In this document: positions 1 to 6,170 of the stretch, in pieces | Layout: each line of letters opens with the position of its first letter | How positions within the stretch are numbered: the first letter of the stretch is position 1 | From: an uncultured Opitutales bacterium | Lineage (GTDB): Bacteria; Verrucomicrobiota; Verrucomicrobiia; Opitutales; UBA2995 | Length of the DNA stretch: 6,170 nt | NCBI GenBank assembly: GCA_937920335.1 | Contig: CALGUT010000736.1 | Coordinates: 1-6,170, forward strand | Direction of reading: 5' to 3' | Notes under the pieces: model-generated | Databases searched by the model: none | Told to the model about the DNA's origin: nothing | Seen by the model: only the letters and a program-made list of their open reading frames with translations | Position numbers and translations under genes: made by a program

Positions 1-71
1 ATTACAGGTCGTCTTAATGAAGACACGAAACCTTGTCATAGTTAACTTCCTTTTTCAAAATTAGTATTAGA
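1..71 (+). promoter_or_regulatory. Upstream region of the dehydrogenase-cytochrome gene with a weak promoter-like pair
   Basis: This short leader holds no recognisable gene. A TTGTCA hexamer at 33-38 (one mismatch to the sigma70 -35 consensus) lies 17 bases before CAAAAT at 56-61 (4 of 6 to the -10 consensus). If it were real, transcription would start almost at the ATG at 72 and give a nearly leaderless message. That would fit the absence of a Shine-Dalgarno sequence before this ATG. The region is AT-rich, so such matches arise easily by chance. An upstream gene could also end here or read through. Confidence 0.2.
11..24. repeat. Small inverted repeat (5-bp arms, 4-base loop)
   Basis: The arms GTCTT (11-15) and AAGAC (20-24) are perfectly complementary around the loop AATG. 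No T-run follows directly, so it is not a convincing intrinsic terminator. It could be the remains of a terminator for a gene to the left, a regulator site, or chance. Confidence 0.2.
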
Positions 72-2060
72 ATGAACGACGATAACTCGCGTAGACCTTT
101 GTCAATTGGTGCTCTGATGTTGTGGCTTTTCTTAGTATCAATATTTGTATATCTGTGGCCAAGCTTCAAATTTGGTGAGCCGATTTGGGATCTTTATCTA
201 CAACAGCGAAGCATCCATCTTGTGGTTGCCCTGATACCGCTAGTAGTTGGTGCCTTCCTGGTTTTCCATTGGTCGGGTAGCAAGTTCCGGAATTACGTGT
301 CTATAATTTTGGCTAACGGGACTCTTTTCGGCTTGGTGGCATTGGTTCTTTACATCACCACGATGCACGTGTCGCGTTTGGTTCTCGTTTTCACCTTCGG
401 CTTGTCCGTTGTGATTCAAGTGTTTGGGTATACGGTTGTGGCTTTCTTACCAAAGGTTTGGTCTCGAAGACTCTTAATTACTGCAATTGGAGGAAACGCG
501 ATTTTAATCTTATTGGTAGGCCTGAATCCGGCAGATATATTGGGGAAGACTTTTCGTTTGATTGATGGAAAAAAGCTGAGTCTTCAATCCAATTTAGCAT
601 CCGTTAGTGAGCCTACCCATGAAAGCCGATACATCAATACTGCCTTCTATGATCTGAACGCAGATGTGTATCGAGGCTACCTGGAATATCCCCCCATACG
701 TGGAGGTGGAATGACACGTTTGAATGAGGGAGTTCTTCTGGTTACCGGCACTGGAAAATTCTATCTTGTTAACCACGACTCGAATATTAACGACCTTCAA
801 GTTGAAGAACTGGCGATTACCGTTCCTTCCAACTATGATGAGTTTCTGCGAGATTCTTTAAATAACGTGCATCATCTGTGGTTCAGGACTGCCGGGATTT
901 GTCATACGCAGACTGATTCTGGAATTAAGATATGGGTTTCCCATCATTATTGGAAATCAGAGGAACGGCAGTATTTCGTGAGGATCTCTTCAATTGAAGG
1001 TTCGATGTTTGATCTTAAGAATGCTGAAGCAGGATTGAAGTGGGAAACGGTTTTTGAGTCGACACCTGGGCTCGGCTTCTTCGAAGAATCGCGACACGGC
1101 AACCCATTTGGGGGGTTGCAAATTGGCGGACGTCTTGTGCACCTGGACGACGATCACTTACTGCTTACGGTTGGTGATCACGAATTTGATGGTTGGACGG
1201 CAGAACCCTCGGTTCCCCTAGACCCCGCTATGGATTACGGGAAGATTTTAAAGATCAATAAGGAATCTGGAGAATCTGAACATTATACAATTGGGCACCG
1301 GAACCCTCAAGGTCTTCTAGTCGGTTCAGATGGAGTTATTTGGTCTACAGAGCACGGACCACAAGGCGGAGATGAACTCAATCGCATAGTCGCAGGAGAG
1401 AATTATGGATGGCCACTCGTTTCACTTGGTACGGAATATAACCAGAAGGTTTGGCCGATTAGTGACCAGCAAGGTCGTCATGATGGCTTTACCTACCCAG
1501 TGTTTAATTGGACGCCTTCGATCGGGGTTTCCAATCTTATTGAGGTCAGGGGTTCATTGTTCTCAATGTGGCAAAACAATTTGTTGATTGCTTCTATGGA
1601 GCAGGAAAGTCTCTACCGTGCTCATGTTGAACAAGGCCGAGTTGTATTGGTGGAGCCAATGTCTATTGGTTCGCGTATTCGCGATATCATTGAGACTGAA
1701 GACGGAAAGGTATTCCTTTGGGCAGACGACGGTAGCATTATCGTGCTCAGTCCAATCTCAGCCGAGAACCTGACGGGACCAATGCTATTTGCCCGCTGTC
1801 TTGCTTGTCACACGGATGACGATTCAGGGCGCCATTCGATTGGTCCAAATTTAACTAAGTTATTGGGAAGGCCTTTGGCGCAGGCGCCTGGTTACGTCTA
1901 TTCAGATGCTTTGAAGGATCTCGGTGGAATTTGGGACGAAGATTCGTTGAATGCTTTTTTGTCTAATCCGCAAGATTTTGCGCCAGGTACGACTATGGGA
2001 TTACCTGGATTACCAGAGGATGAGCGGAACAAGATAATTGATTATATTAAGAGTCGATAG
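72..2060 (+). CDS. Membrane-anchored PQQ-sugar-dehydrogenase-like protein fused to cytochrome c
   Basis: Five hydrophobic helices lie at about residues 11-30, 48-66, 75-97, 102-126 and 132-150. Positive charges in the loops near 67-74 and 127-133 put the N-terminus inside and everything after residue 150 in the periplasm. Residues about 205-560 resemble the soluble glucose dehydrogenase (GSDH) beta-propeller: GHRNPQGL (408-415), EHGPQGGDELN (427-437), GENYGWP (442-448), and SRIRD (534-538) with the two PQQ-binding Arg. Residues 570-662 are a class I cytochrome c with CLACH (576-580) and the likely axial Met642 in GTTMGLPGL. The expected role is to oxidise a sugar, alcohol or related compound with PQQ and pass electrons to the attached haem; the substrate cannot be read from the sequence. 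By eye, the catalytic His of GSDH is Gln350 and the PQQ-binding Lys is near Glu510, so activity is uncertain. The ATG at 72 is chosen because the first helix starts at residue 11. No Shine-Dalgarno sequence is visible. The 3' end overlaps the next gene, which is on the opposite strand. Confidence 0.85.
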   Translation: MNDDNSRRPLSIGALMLWLFLVSIFVYLWPSFKFGEPIWDLYLQQRSIHLVVALIPLVVGAFLVFHWSGSKFRNYVSIILANGTLFGLVALVLYITTMHVSRLVLVFTFGLSVVIQVFGYTVVAFLPKVWSRRLLITAIGGNAILILLVGLNPADILGKTFRLIDGKKLSLQSNLASVSEPTHESRYINTAFYDLNADVYRGYLEYPPIRGGGMTRLNEGVLLVTGTGKFYLVNHDSNINDLQVEELAITVPSNYDEFLRDSLNNVHHLWFRTAGICHTQTDSGIKIWVSHHYWKSEERQYFVRISSIEGSMFDLKNAEAGLKWETVFESTPGLGFFEESRHGNPFGGLQIGGRLVHLDDDHLLLTVGDHEFDGWTAEPSVPLDPAMDYGKILKINKESGESEHYTIGHRNPQGLLVGSDGVIWSTEHGPQGGDELNRIVAGENYGWPLVSLGTEYNQKVWPISDQQGRHDGFTYPVFNWTPSIGVSNLIEVRGSLFSMWQNNLLIASMEQESLYRAHVEQGRVVLVEPMSIGSRIRDIIETEDGKVFLWADDGSIIVLSPISAENLTGPMLFARCLACHTDDDSGRHSIGPNLTKLLGRPLAQAPGYVYSDALKDLGGIWDEDSLNAFLSNPQDFAPGTTMGLPGLPEDERNKIIDYIKSR

Positions 2061-2793
2061 ATTTGCCTACTAAACAATTCGCGCGTTCTGCGATTAGAAT
2101 TTCAGGAAGTTGGTCGAGAGATCCTAGAACGTTACCGGGTTCCAATCCATGTGGGATTCGATTGTGGAGTAAAAGTGCATTCCAGCCGGCGCGCAGTGCA
2201 GGCTTTAGGTCGTTACTTGGGCTATTTCCCAAGTGCAACAAAGTAGTTGGATCTGTCACAAGCTCTTCGGCTACCCGTTGAAAAATCTCCTTAGATGGCT
2301 TTTCTGCACCGACTTCAGTCGATATAAAGACATGTTCGAAATAGCTTCTGATGTTTAAGTCACCCAAAATCCGATGTAGACGTTGGTCCCAGTTGGATAC
2401 CACGATCAGACGAAACCCGAGTTCCCTTAGGTGCTGTAATGTAGACCTGAGTTTCGGTTTCGTTCTCCAGCGATAGCCTTCGCCAAGAGATGTCCAGAGA
2501 GTGGAAAAAACCCGTTCCGAGTATTCATCTCCAAGAATGCCCTCAACCACCTTTTTCCAGCGTTCTTTTTCGTTCGCTTCATTTATGACCGTCAAAGTTT
2601 CAGACCTTGATTTATGGAATTCAGCCATGAAACGCATTTCGAGTTCGGGCTCTGATAGGAAAATATCGTGCCCTTGCAGAATTTCTGAATAGATAGCTCC
2701 GATCGACGGTAGGGGATCAAATAAAGTTCCGGTCGCGTCGAAGCTGATAGTATTTACATTATTGAAGCTCATAGAATGATGTGTAATCGTCAT
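2047..2793 (-). CDS. HAD-superfamily hydrolase, REG-2/HDHD3-like
   Basis: At 248 residues this has the usual size of a HAD hydrolase with a C1 helical cap. Motif I is FDATGTLF, with the nucleophile Asp19. Motif II is VVSNWD (Ser133). Motif III Lys165 lies in GAEKPSKEIF, and motif IV is LGNSPSNDL (189-196). The SNWD motif and the replaced second Asp in motif I point to the REG-2/HDHD3-like branch, where motif I is often DAVGT or DVKDT. The second Asp, normally the general acid/base, is Thr21. The first Asp of the usual GDSxxND motif is Asn190, though Asp195 remains. Activity may be weak or specialised, and the substrate is unknown. The start is uncertain: ATG at 2793 and ATG at 2772 (Met8, beginning MSFNNV) are both possible, and neither has a Shine-Dalgarno sequence. 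Few residues precede the motif I strand, so Met8 is attractive. The protein is cytoplasmic, with no signal peptide. Confidence 0.82.
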   Translation of the reverse strand: MTITHHSMSFNNVNTISFDATGTLFDPLPSIGAIYSEILQGHDIFLSEPELEMRFMAEFHKSRSETLTVINEANEKERWKKVVEGILGDEYSERVFSTLWTSLGEGYRWRTKPKLRSTLQHLRELGFRLIVVSNWDQRLHRILGDLNIRSYFEHVFISTEVGAEKPSKEIFQRVAEELVTDPTTLLHLGNSPSNDLKPALRAGWNALLLHNRIPHGLEPGNVLGSLDQLPEILIAERANCLVGKSIDS

Positions 2794-2836
2794 TCGAGAA
2801 GACTTACTTTCGGGTGAAAGAGCAAGTGAGTGCCCC
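2794..2836. promoter_or_regulatory. Divergent intergenic region between the HAD and S41 genes, with an inverted repeat
   Basis: This gap must hold, or lie next to, promoters for both divergent genes. It grows to 97 bp if the S41 gene starts at 2891. A perfect 5-bp inverted repeat, CTTTC (2807-2811) and GAAAG (2816-2820) around GGGT, lies inside it and could be a regulator site. I found no convincing -35/-10 pair on either strand. Confidence 0.3.
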
Positions 2837-4198
2837 GTGATGATAAAGATTTCAAAGAATGCCCTCCAGAACGGAGTGTTTTTACGACAAATGTTTAGAA
2901 AGTTTAAATTAAATGTTCATAAGCTCGTATTGGGCGTTACTTTGGTTTCTTTACAGCTGGTTCCTTTGGAGGGGTATCTGAGTCGTGGGGAAGCATTTGA
3001 GCAGTCATTCGACATCGTGTGGACGACCGTGCAGGAGTCATACTGGGATAGTTCGTTTGGTGGGTTGGATTGGATGGCTATTCGTGAACAATATAGACCC
3101 AAAGTGGCGAAGGCCAAAAATCGCAGGGAGCTTTCGATTCTCCTGCAGTCGATGCTGAATGAACTTGAGCTTTCGCATTTCAATATCGTCAGCTCCTCTT
3201 CCCAGTCTCTCGATAAATTCCCGAGAGGTGGATACTCGGGGATTACGCTGAAGTATGTAGATGGACAGGCCTACGTCGTTCGGATAGCGCCCGACTCCGC
3301 TGCGGCGGAGGCTGGTATTGCGGTTGGCTGGCGACTGAAATCCATCCATAGACGGTCCGTAAAACGATTGGTGACTCCGTTTCGCAGATCAGTTTTACCG
3401 GAAAAACGAAAACAATTCCACATCGATATGTATTTGAACGAGGTGATTCAGGGAGGGGTTAATAAGAGACTGCGCTCGGATTGGTATCCACCCCAGAAGC
3501 GGGCGTTGAAGACATACATGGTGCCACGGTATGACGCTCGGGAGCTATCTGGATCAGTGGGCTTAGTACCGTCACAAAGAATTGAGTACGAGGAATGCTA
3601 CGACGAAAATGATGTGCTGTATATTCGTTTTAACTTTTTTGTGCCGAGCCTGATGGATACCATCCGGGAATCGATTATTGGTGCACGCGGTCGTGCCCGA
3701 GGTATTATAATCGACTTACGGTCTAACGTCGGTGGCCTTGCAATTATGGCTTCGGGGATCACGGGCTTGCTGGTCGACGAAAAGACAACCTTGGGGAAGC
3801 TGTTTCTCAGGAACGGATACATATCTTACCAGGGTTATCCTCAGCGGGAAAGGTACTCGGGCCCCGTGGCGATTCTGATCGATAGTGGTTCTGTTTCGAC
3901 ATCGGAGATGTTGGCTGCGGGTTTGCAGGAAGCGGGACGGGTCAGGGTATTTGGTCAAACGTCATTGGGAGAATCGTTACCGTCTTTATTTAAGCGACTG
4001 CCTAGTGGGGATCTGTTTCAGTTTGCGGTCGGTGACTATCTTACTCCGGAGGGGTTTCGGATCGAAAAGCAAGGAGTGATTCCCGATCAATTGATAGCTC
4101 CCTCAAAGGAAGACCTTGAAGCGGGTGTAGATGTCACTCTTCAGCAGGCAAAGAGCTGGATACTAAATGGAGAAAATATTTTAGATGAGTCCGCTTAG
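2837..4198 (+). CDS. Exported S41-family (C-terminal processing-like) serine peptidase
   Basis: Numbering is from the ATG at 2837 (453 residues). A signal peptide is clearest from Met19: charged RKFKLNVHK, then hydrophobic 30-44. The ATG at 2891 (Met19, 435 residues) is therefore the likelier start, helped by GGAG at 2873-2876. The mature protein has the S41 N-terminal helical domain (about 53-120, ending in ELSHF with His114). A PDZ-like domain starts near GGYSGI (131-136). The catalytic domain runs from about 258 to 420, with IIDLRSNVGG (291-300), SVSTSEMLAAGLQE (352-365) and LTPEGFRIEKQGVIPD (402-417). Ser354 aligns with the Tsp/CtpA nucleophile. The catalytic Lys expected 25 residues later is Glu379, in GQTSLGESLPS. 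The enzyme is therefore not a classic Ser-Lys Tsp. It may use a Ser-His type site as in tricorn/IRBP relatives, or be inactive. The expected site is the periplasm, acting on unfolded or C-terminal-tagged proteins. The downstream gene overlaps its 3' end and is probably co-transcribed. Confidence 0.85.
   Translation: MMIKISKNALQNGVFLRQMFRKFKLNVHKLVLGVTLVSLQLVPLEGYLSRGEAFEQSFDIVWTTVQESYWDSSFGGLDWMAIREQYRPKVAKAKNRRELSILLQSMLNELELSHFNIVSSSSQSLDKFPRGGYSGITLKYVDGQAYVVRIAPDSAAAEAGIAVGWRLKSIHRRSVKRLVTPFRRSVLPEKRKQFHIDMYLNEVIQGGVNKRLRSDWYPPQKRALKTYMVPRYDARELSGSVGLVPSQRIEYEECYDENDVLYIRFNFFVPSLMDTIRESIIGARGRARGIIIDLRSNVGGLAIMASGITGLLVDEKTTLGKLFLRNGYISYQGYPQRERYSGPVAILIDSGSVSTSEMLAAGLQEAGRVRVFGQTSLGESLPSLFKRLPSGDLFQFAVGDYLTPEGFRIEKQGVIPDQLIAPSKEDLEAGVDVTLQQAKSWILNGENILDESA
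2873..2876 (+). promoter_or_regulatory. Possible ribosome binding site favouring the 2891 start of the S41 gene
   Basis: GGAG lies 14 bases before the ATG at 2891, a little farther than ideal. The ATG at 2837 has only a purine-rich stretch with no clear GGAG. Together with the signal peptide starting at Met19, this supports the shorter form, but the spacing makes it weak evidence. Confidence 0.3.
4169..4172 (+). promoter_or_regulatory. Ribosome binding site of the LolA-like gene, inside the S41 coding region
   Basis: GGAG, followed by AAAA, lies 12 bases before the ATG at 4185, within the last codons of the S41 gene. This supports ATG 4185 as the real start and a translationally coupled pair. 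Confidence 0.4.
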
Positions 4199-4928
4199 AG
4201 AATCCGTGTTCAGATTGCTTTTATGGTGTTTCTTGGGGACGCAGTGTGTGCTGGGAATGGAGCTGCCGACGGTTGCAGTTGTGATCGATCGGTACCTCGA
4301 ATCGCAAGGTGGTGCCAATGCTTTGAACGATCTTAGAAGTCTGAAGGTCGTTGGCGAGATAACGATTGAGTCTCAGGGTCTGGAATTTGAAGTTAGTCAG
4401 CAGGTGGTCGCACCCGACAAATCATTTACCGAGCAGGATTTTCCCGGTTTGGGACTCATCAGGGAGGTTCTCAATGGTGAACGGGGTTGGGAATGGCATC
4501 CGATCACTGGAGAACGACCGTTGGAAGCCCATGAAATTGAGGACAAGACTCAGGAGACGGATCTTCAACGTGATCTGAGGCTCTTTGAGCTTTATGAAAC
4601 TATTGAGCTCGGTGAACCTGAAGTGATAGAAGGTATTGAAACCACTCAACTGGTTTTTACGGATTTTAAGGGAAAGACAGAGCAGTGGTTTTTCAAAGCG
4701 AACGGAGACCTACTCCAGAAAATCCACACGGTGTCCTCGGGACCGGATAGCGTGTTTGAATCAACAGATCGTTTCTATGACTTTCAGGAAATCGGTCGTT
4801 TTCGGTATCCGTCCCGAATTAAGTTCATTAATCCGTCCTATGTCGCTGAGCTGAAGATCACTTCCTGTGATATTAACCTGGAAATCGATCCGGCTGTATT
4901 TGAACTTCCTGTTCTGATTTTAGAGTAA
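4185..4928 (+). CDS. Exported LolA-like (outer-membrane lipoprotein-sorting-like) protein
   Basis: This 247-residue protein has a signal peptide: Arg5/Arg10, hydrophobic core about 8-23, and likely cleavage after VLG (24). Cys21 is not in a proper lipobox, so a lipoprotein is unlikely. The mature part begins with IDRYLESQGGANALNDLRSLKVVGE (signature spans 34-58), the repeatedly seen N-terminal signature of LolA-like proteins ('ylea.GG..al...s....g'). Alternating beta strands follow, such as TEQWFFKANGDLLQKI (165-180) and RYPSRIKF (207-214). It ends in IDPAVFELP, typical of this fold. LolA-like proteins form a curved beta sheet that holds lipid or lipoprotein acyl chains. Many family members of this kind have no proven function, so transport of a lipid or lipoprotein is only inferred. 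The start codon overlaps the S41 peptidase reading frame by 14 bp, which strongly suggests one transcript and perhaps a joint role in the cell envelope. The gene is followed by a 53-bp gap to the converging PHP gene. Confidence 0.72.
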   Translation: MSPLRESVFRLLLWCFLGTQCVLGMELPTVAVVIDRYLESQGGANALNDLRSLKVVGEITIESQGLEFEVSQQVVAPDKSFTEQDFPGLGLIREVLNGERGWEWHPITGERPLEAHEIEDKTQETDLQRDLRLFELYETIELGEPEVIEGIETTQLVFTDFKGKTEQWFFKANGDLLQKIHTVSSGPDSVFESTDRFYDFQEIGRFRYPSRIKFINPSYVAELKITSCDINLEIDPAVFELPVLILE

Positions 4929-4981
4929 TCAGTGCGGATGTCTGAGGGATTGCTTCTGATGGATCGATATATCTCGGCTCA

Positions 4982-6170
4982 TCAGCGTATCCACACGGGC
5001 TGCGTAAATGCGCCGTTCTTGGCGATGTCCCATAATTCAATGCGCGCCCAGTAACGCCCGCTCAGGTCTATGGTCTGTTTAATGCTATCAGTTCCAAATT
5101 GTCCAGTATCAGAGAGATCAATACGCTCGCGGAAAACATGAGTCCCATCTCCGGATACGATCTCCATGTGAGAGAGTGGGTAGGTCCATTGGAGATCGGC
5201 AGACAGTTTCACATTCTTGAGCTGCTTAGTGCTTAGAGTTTCTCCGCCTTCAATCCCGGAGAAAGTACACTCTGGAATGAGTACCTCTCCGGTGGTTACG
5301 AAAAACTGACCAGCTCGAAGTGTATCTAGCACAGGCTGCCATCCGTCTTCATAGCTGGGAACCTCATCCAGTTTGACATAGTTGATGTTCATTGCGCCGA
5401 AGAGCTCGTAGTCATTAAATATTTTGAAGACATCGACTTCACCCATGATGAATTTCTCGGCACCCCAGTTAGACATATCGTCCAACAGATCGAGTACGCG
5501 CCAGCCGAGGGTATCACGCGAATAGTCGGCGGGCATCGCCTTCCAGGCAGCACCGAAGAAGTGATCACTTTTAAAGAAAGACTCGTTATTGTAGGCGTCC
5601 GGGTAACCGGTGGAACTTTTGATCCTCGCATGGGCGGTCCAAGCCAATCCGTTTTCCAGCTCCAGGAGTCTTAACACGTCCTCTGAACTGCCCACGTGGT
5701 AGACCTTGCCGTATCCTTTCATGTCTTGAACAAAAGGTTGACCTTCATTCCGATTGAGAACCCAGTTTACGTCCTTTGGAAAGAAGCTGATCCAATGGCC
5801 GCCGAAGTGAACATTCGGTTCTTCACCGGGAAGTAGTAGGAAACCATCTCCGGACAAGCGCGCGCATTCTTTATGCATGACCTTGAGTTGTTCGAGGCGT
5901 TCAATCGTTCCCAGCTTCGGAGTCGCGCCTTTATGAAATTCCGCCAGGTGAACGATATCAACACCCATGCGTTTGAAAAAATCTACGAAATCCGGGTTTT
6001 GCAGTCCCTGTGGAATGTCTTCAGTTTGTTGGTTTGTCTGTTTCTCGATGTAGTCGAGTGCATGCTCCACGTGGTAATGACTGGTAAAGGTCTTATAACC
6101 GGGCAAGGGCTTGAAGGTGTCGTTGCGCGTGTAGGTGCGTATGGTGTCAATGTTCTCGTGGCCAGAGTCT
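4982..6170 (-). CDS. PHP-type metallohydrolase, CehA/McbA-like, C-terminal part (5' end beyond window)
   Basis: The frame stays open to the window edge (395 complete codons). The apparent start at 6106 is a TTG inside the gene, because the upstream codons (D-S-G-H-E-N-I-D...) read on smoothly and fit the family. Numbered from the first complete codon, the PHP metal-site motifs are SHYHVEH (HxH, 31-33), HLAEFH (74-79), PGEEPN with the likely ligand Glu (114-119), His121 and GGHW (123-126), WTAHAR (His180), and GEVDVF (Asp246). The region AGQFFVTTGE and the C-terminal beta strands ending in ARIELWD...TQPVWIR are typical of the CehA/McbA branch. These enzymes hydrolyse ester, amide or phosphoester bonds with bound metals. 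The family includes carbaryl hydrolase, but most members have unknown substrates. Similar proteins from planctomycetes and verrucomicrobia have a longer N-terminal region, so several hundred residues may be missing here. No signal peptide can be judged without the N-terminus. The gene converges on the LolA-like gene, with only 53 bp between stops. Confidence 0.82.
   Translation of the reverse strand, partial: DSGHENIDTIRTYTRNDTFKPLPGYKTFTSHYHVEHALDYIEKQTNQQTEDIPQGLQNPDFVDFFKRMGVDIVHLAEFHKGATPKLGTIERLEQLKVMHKECARLSGDGFLLLPGEEPNVHFGGHWISFFPKDVNWVLNRNEGQPFVQDMKGYGKVYHVGSSEDVLRLLELENGLAWTAHARIKSSTGYPDAYNNESFFKSDHFFGAAWKAMPADYSRDTLGWRVLDLLDDMSNWGAEKFIMGEVDVFKIFNDYELFGAMNINYVKLDEVPSYEDGWQPVLDTLRAGQFFVTTGEVLIPECTFSGIEGGETLSTKQLKNVKLSADLQWTYPLSHMEIVSGDGTHVFRERIDLSDTGQFGTDSIKQTIDLSGRYWARIELWDIAKNGAFTQPVWIR

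Noticed and set aside
1588..1773. Plus-strand open frames in other phases inside the dehydrogenase-cytochrome gene (also 1405-1587)
   Set aside because: They overlap conserved propeller coding sequence, have no ribosome binding site and no recognisable protein content.
2047..2060. Frameshift or assembly error at the gene overlap
   Set aside because: Both protein ends are sensible: the cytochrome c domain finishes with its usual C-terminal helix (IIDYIKSR), and the HAD protein has normal length.
3038..3349. Minus-strand open frame of 103 codons inside the S41 gene
   Set aside because: It lies wholly opposite a gene with clear family motifs, shows no recognisable domain, and is explained by the codon pattern of the real gene.
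4245..4250. Cys21 of the LolA-like protein as a lipoprotein lipobox
   Set aside because: The sequence before it is LGTQC; Gln directly before the Cys does not fit the lipobox, while VLG at 22-24 fits signal peptidase I.
4966..4973. Short palindrome GATATATC in the 53-bp gap after the LolA-like gene
   Set aside because: Eight-base AT-rich palindromes are common by chance and nothing else supports a site.
4956..4985. CTGATG (4956-4961) and CATCAG (4980-4985) as a terminator between the two converging genes
   Set aside because: The stem has 6 bp with an 18-base loop and no T-run on either side, and one arm lies across the PHP stop codon. It is too weak to call.
1..6170. Defence, CRISPR, toxin-antitoxin, prophage or transposon content
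   Set aside because: No repeat arrays, integrase or transposase motifs, tRNA-like ends or small paired toxin-like genes were seen on either strand; all genes are ordinary metabolic or envelope families.

Overview
The window carries five protein-coding genes of a Gram-negative bacterium. I see no RNA gene, mobile element, long repeat or CRISPR array. Base composition looks near or slightly below 50% GC. Several features fit a marine or soil bacterium of the Verrucomicrobiota/Planctomycetota type: exported proteins with signal peptides, a periplasmic cytochrome c domain, a LolA-like protein of the sort annotated as 'outer membrane lipoprotein-sorting', a CehA/McbA-like PHP metallohydrolase, and poor Shine-Dalgarno sequences. 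This placement is an inference from gene families and is weak.

Layout from left to right. Positions 1-71 are non-coding and hold a small inverted repeat and a weak promoter-like pair. A 662-residue membrane protein follows on the plus strand (72-2060): five transmembrane helices, a periplasmic PQQ-glucose-dehydrogenase-like beta-propeller, and a C-terminal class I cytochrome c domain. Its 3' end overlaps by 14 bp, tail to tail, the 3' end of a minus-strand HAD-superfamily hydrolase of the REG-2/HDHD3 type (2047-2793). Divergent from the HAD gene is a plus-strand pair: an exported S41-family peptidase (2837 or, more likely, 2891, to 4198) and a small exported LolA-like protein (4185-4928). Their reading frames overlap by 14 bp, so they are probably one operon. 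On the minus strand at the right end is the C-terminal part of a PHP-type metallohydrolase (4982 to beyond 6170). Its reading frame stays open through the window edge.

The S41 peptidase and the LolA-like protein are the only pair whose arrangement suggests a joint role, in periplasmic or outer-membrane protein or lipid handling. The dehydrogenase-cytochrome fusion would work alone, passing electrons from an oxidised periplasmic substrate to its own haem and then to the respiratory chain. The HAD and PHP enzymes have no visible link to either.

I do not see a new defence, mobile or RNA system. The most notable signals are catalytic-residue changes. The dehydrogenase-like propeller seems to lack the usual catalytic His and the PQQ-binding Lys. 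The S41 peptidase has Glu where Tsp/CtpA enzymes have the catalytic Lys. The HAD protein lacks two of the classical acidic residues. All were judged by eye against remembered family motifs, not by a computed alignment.
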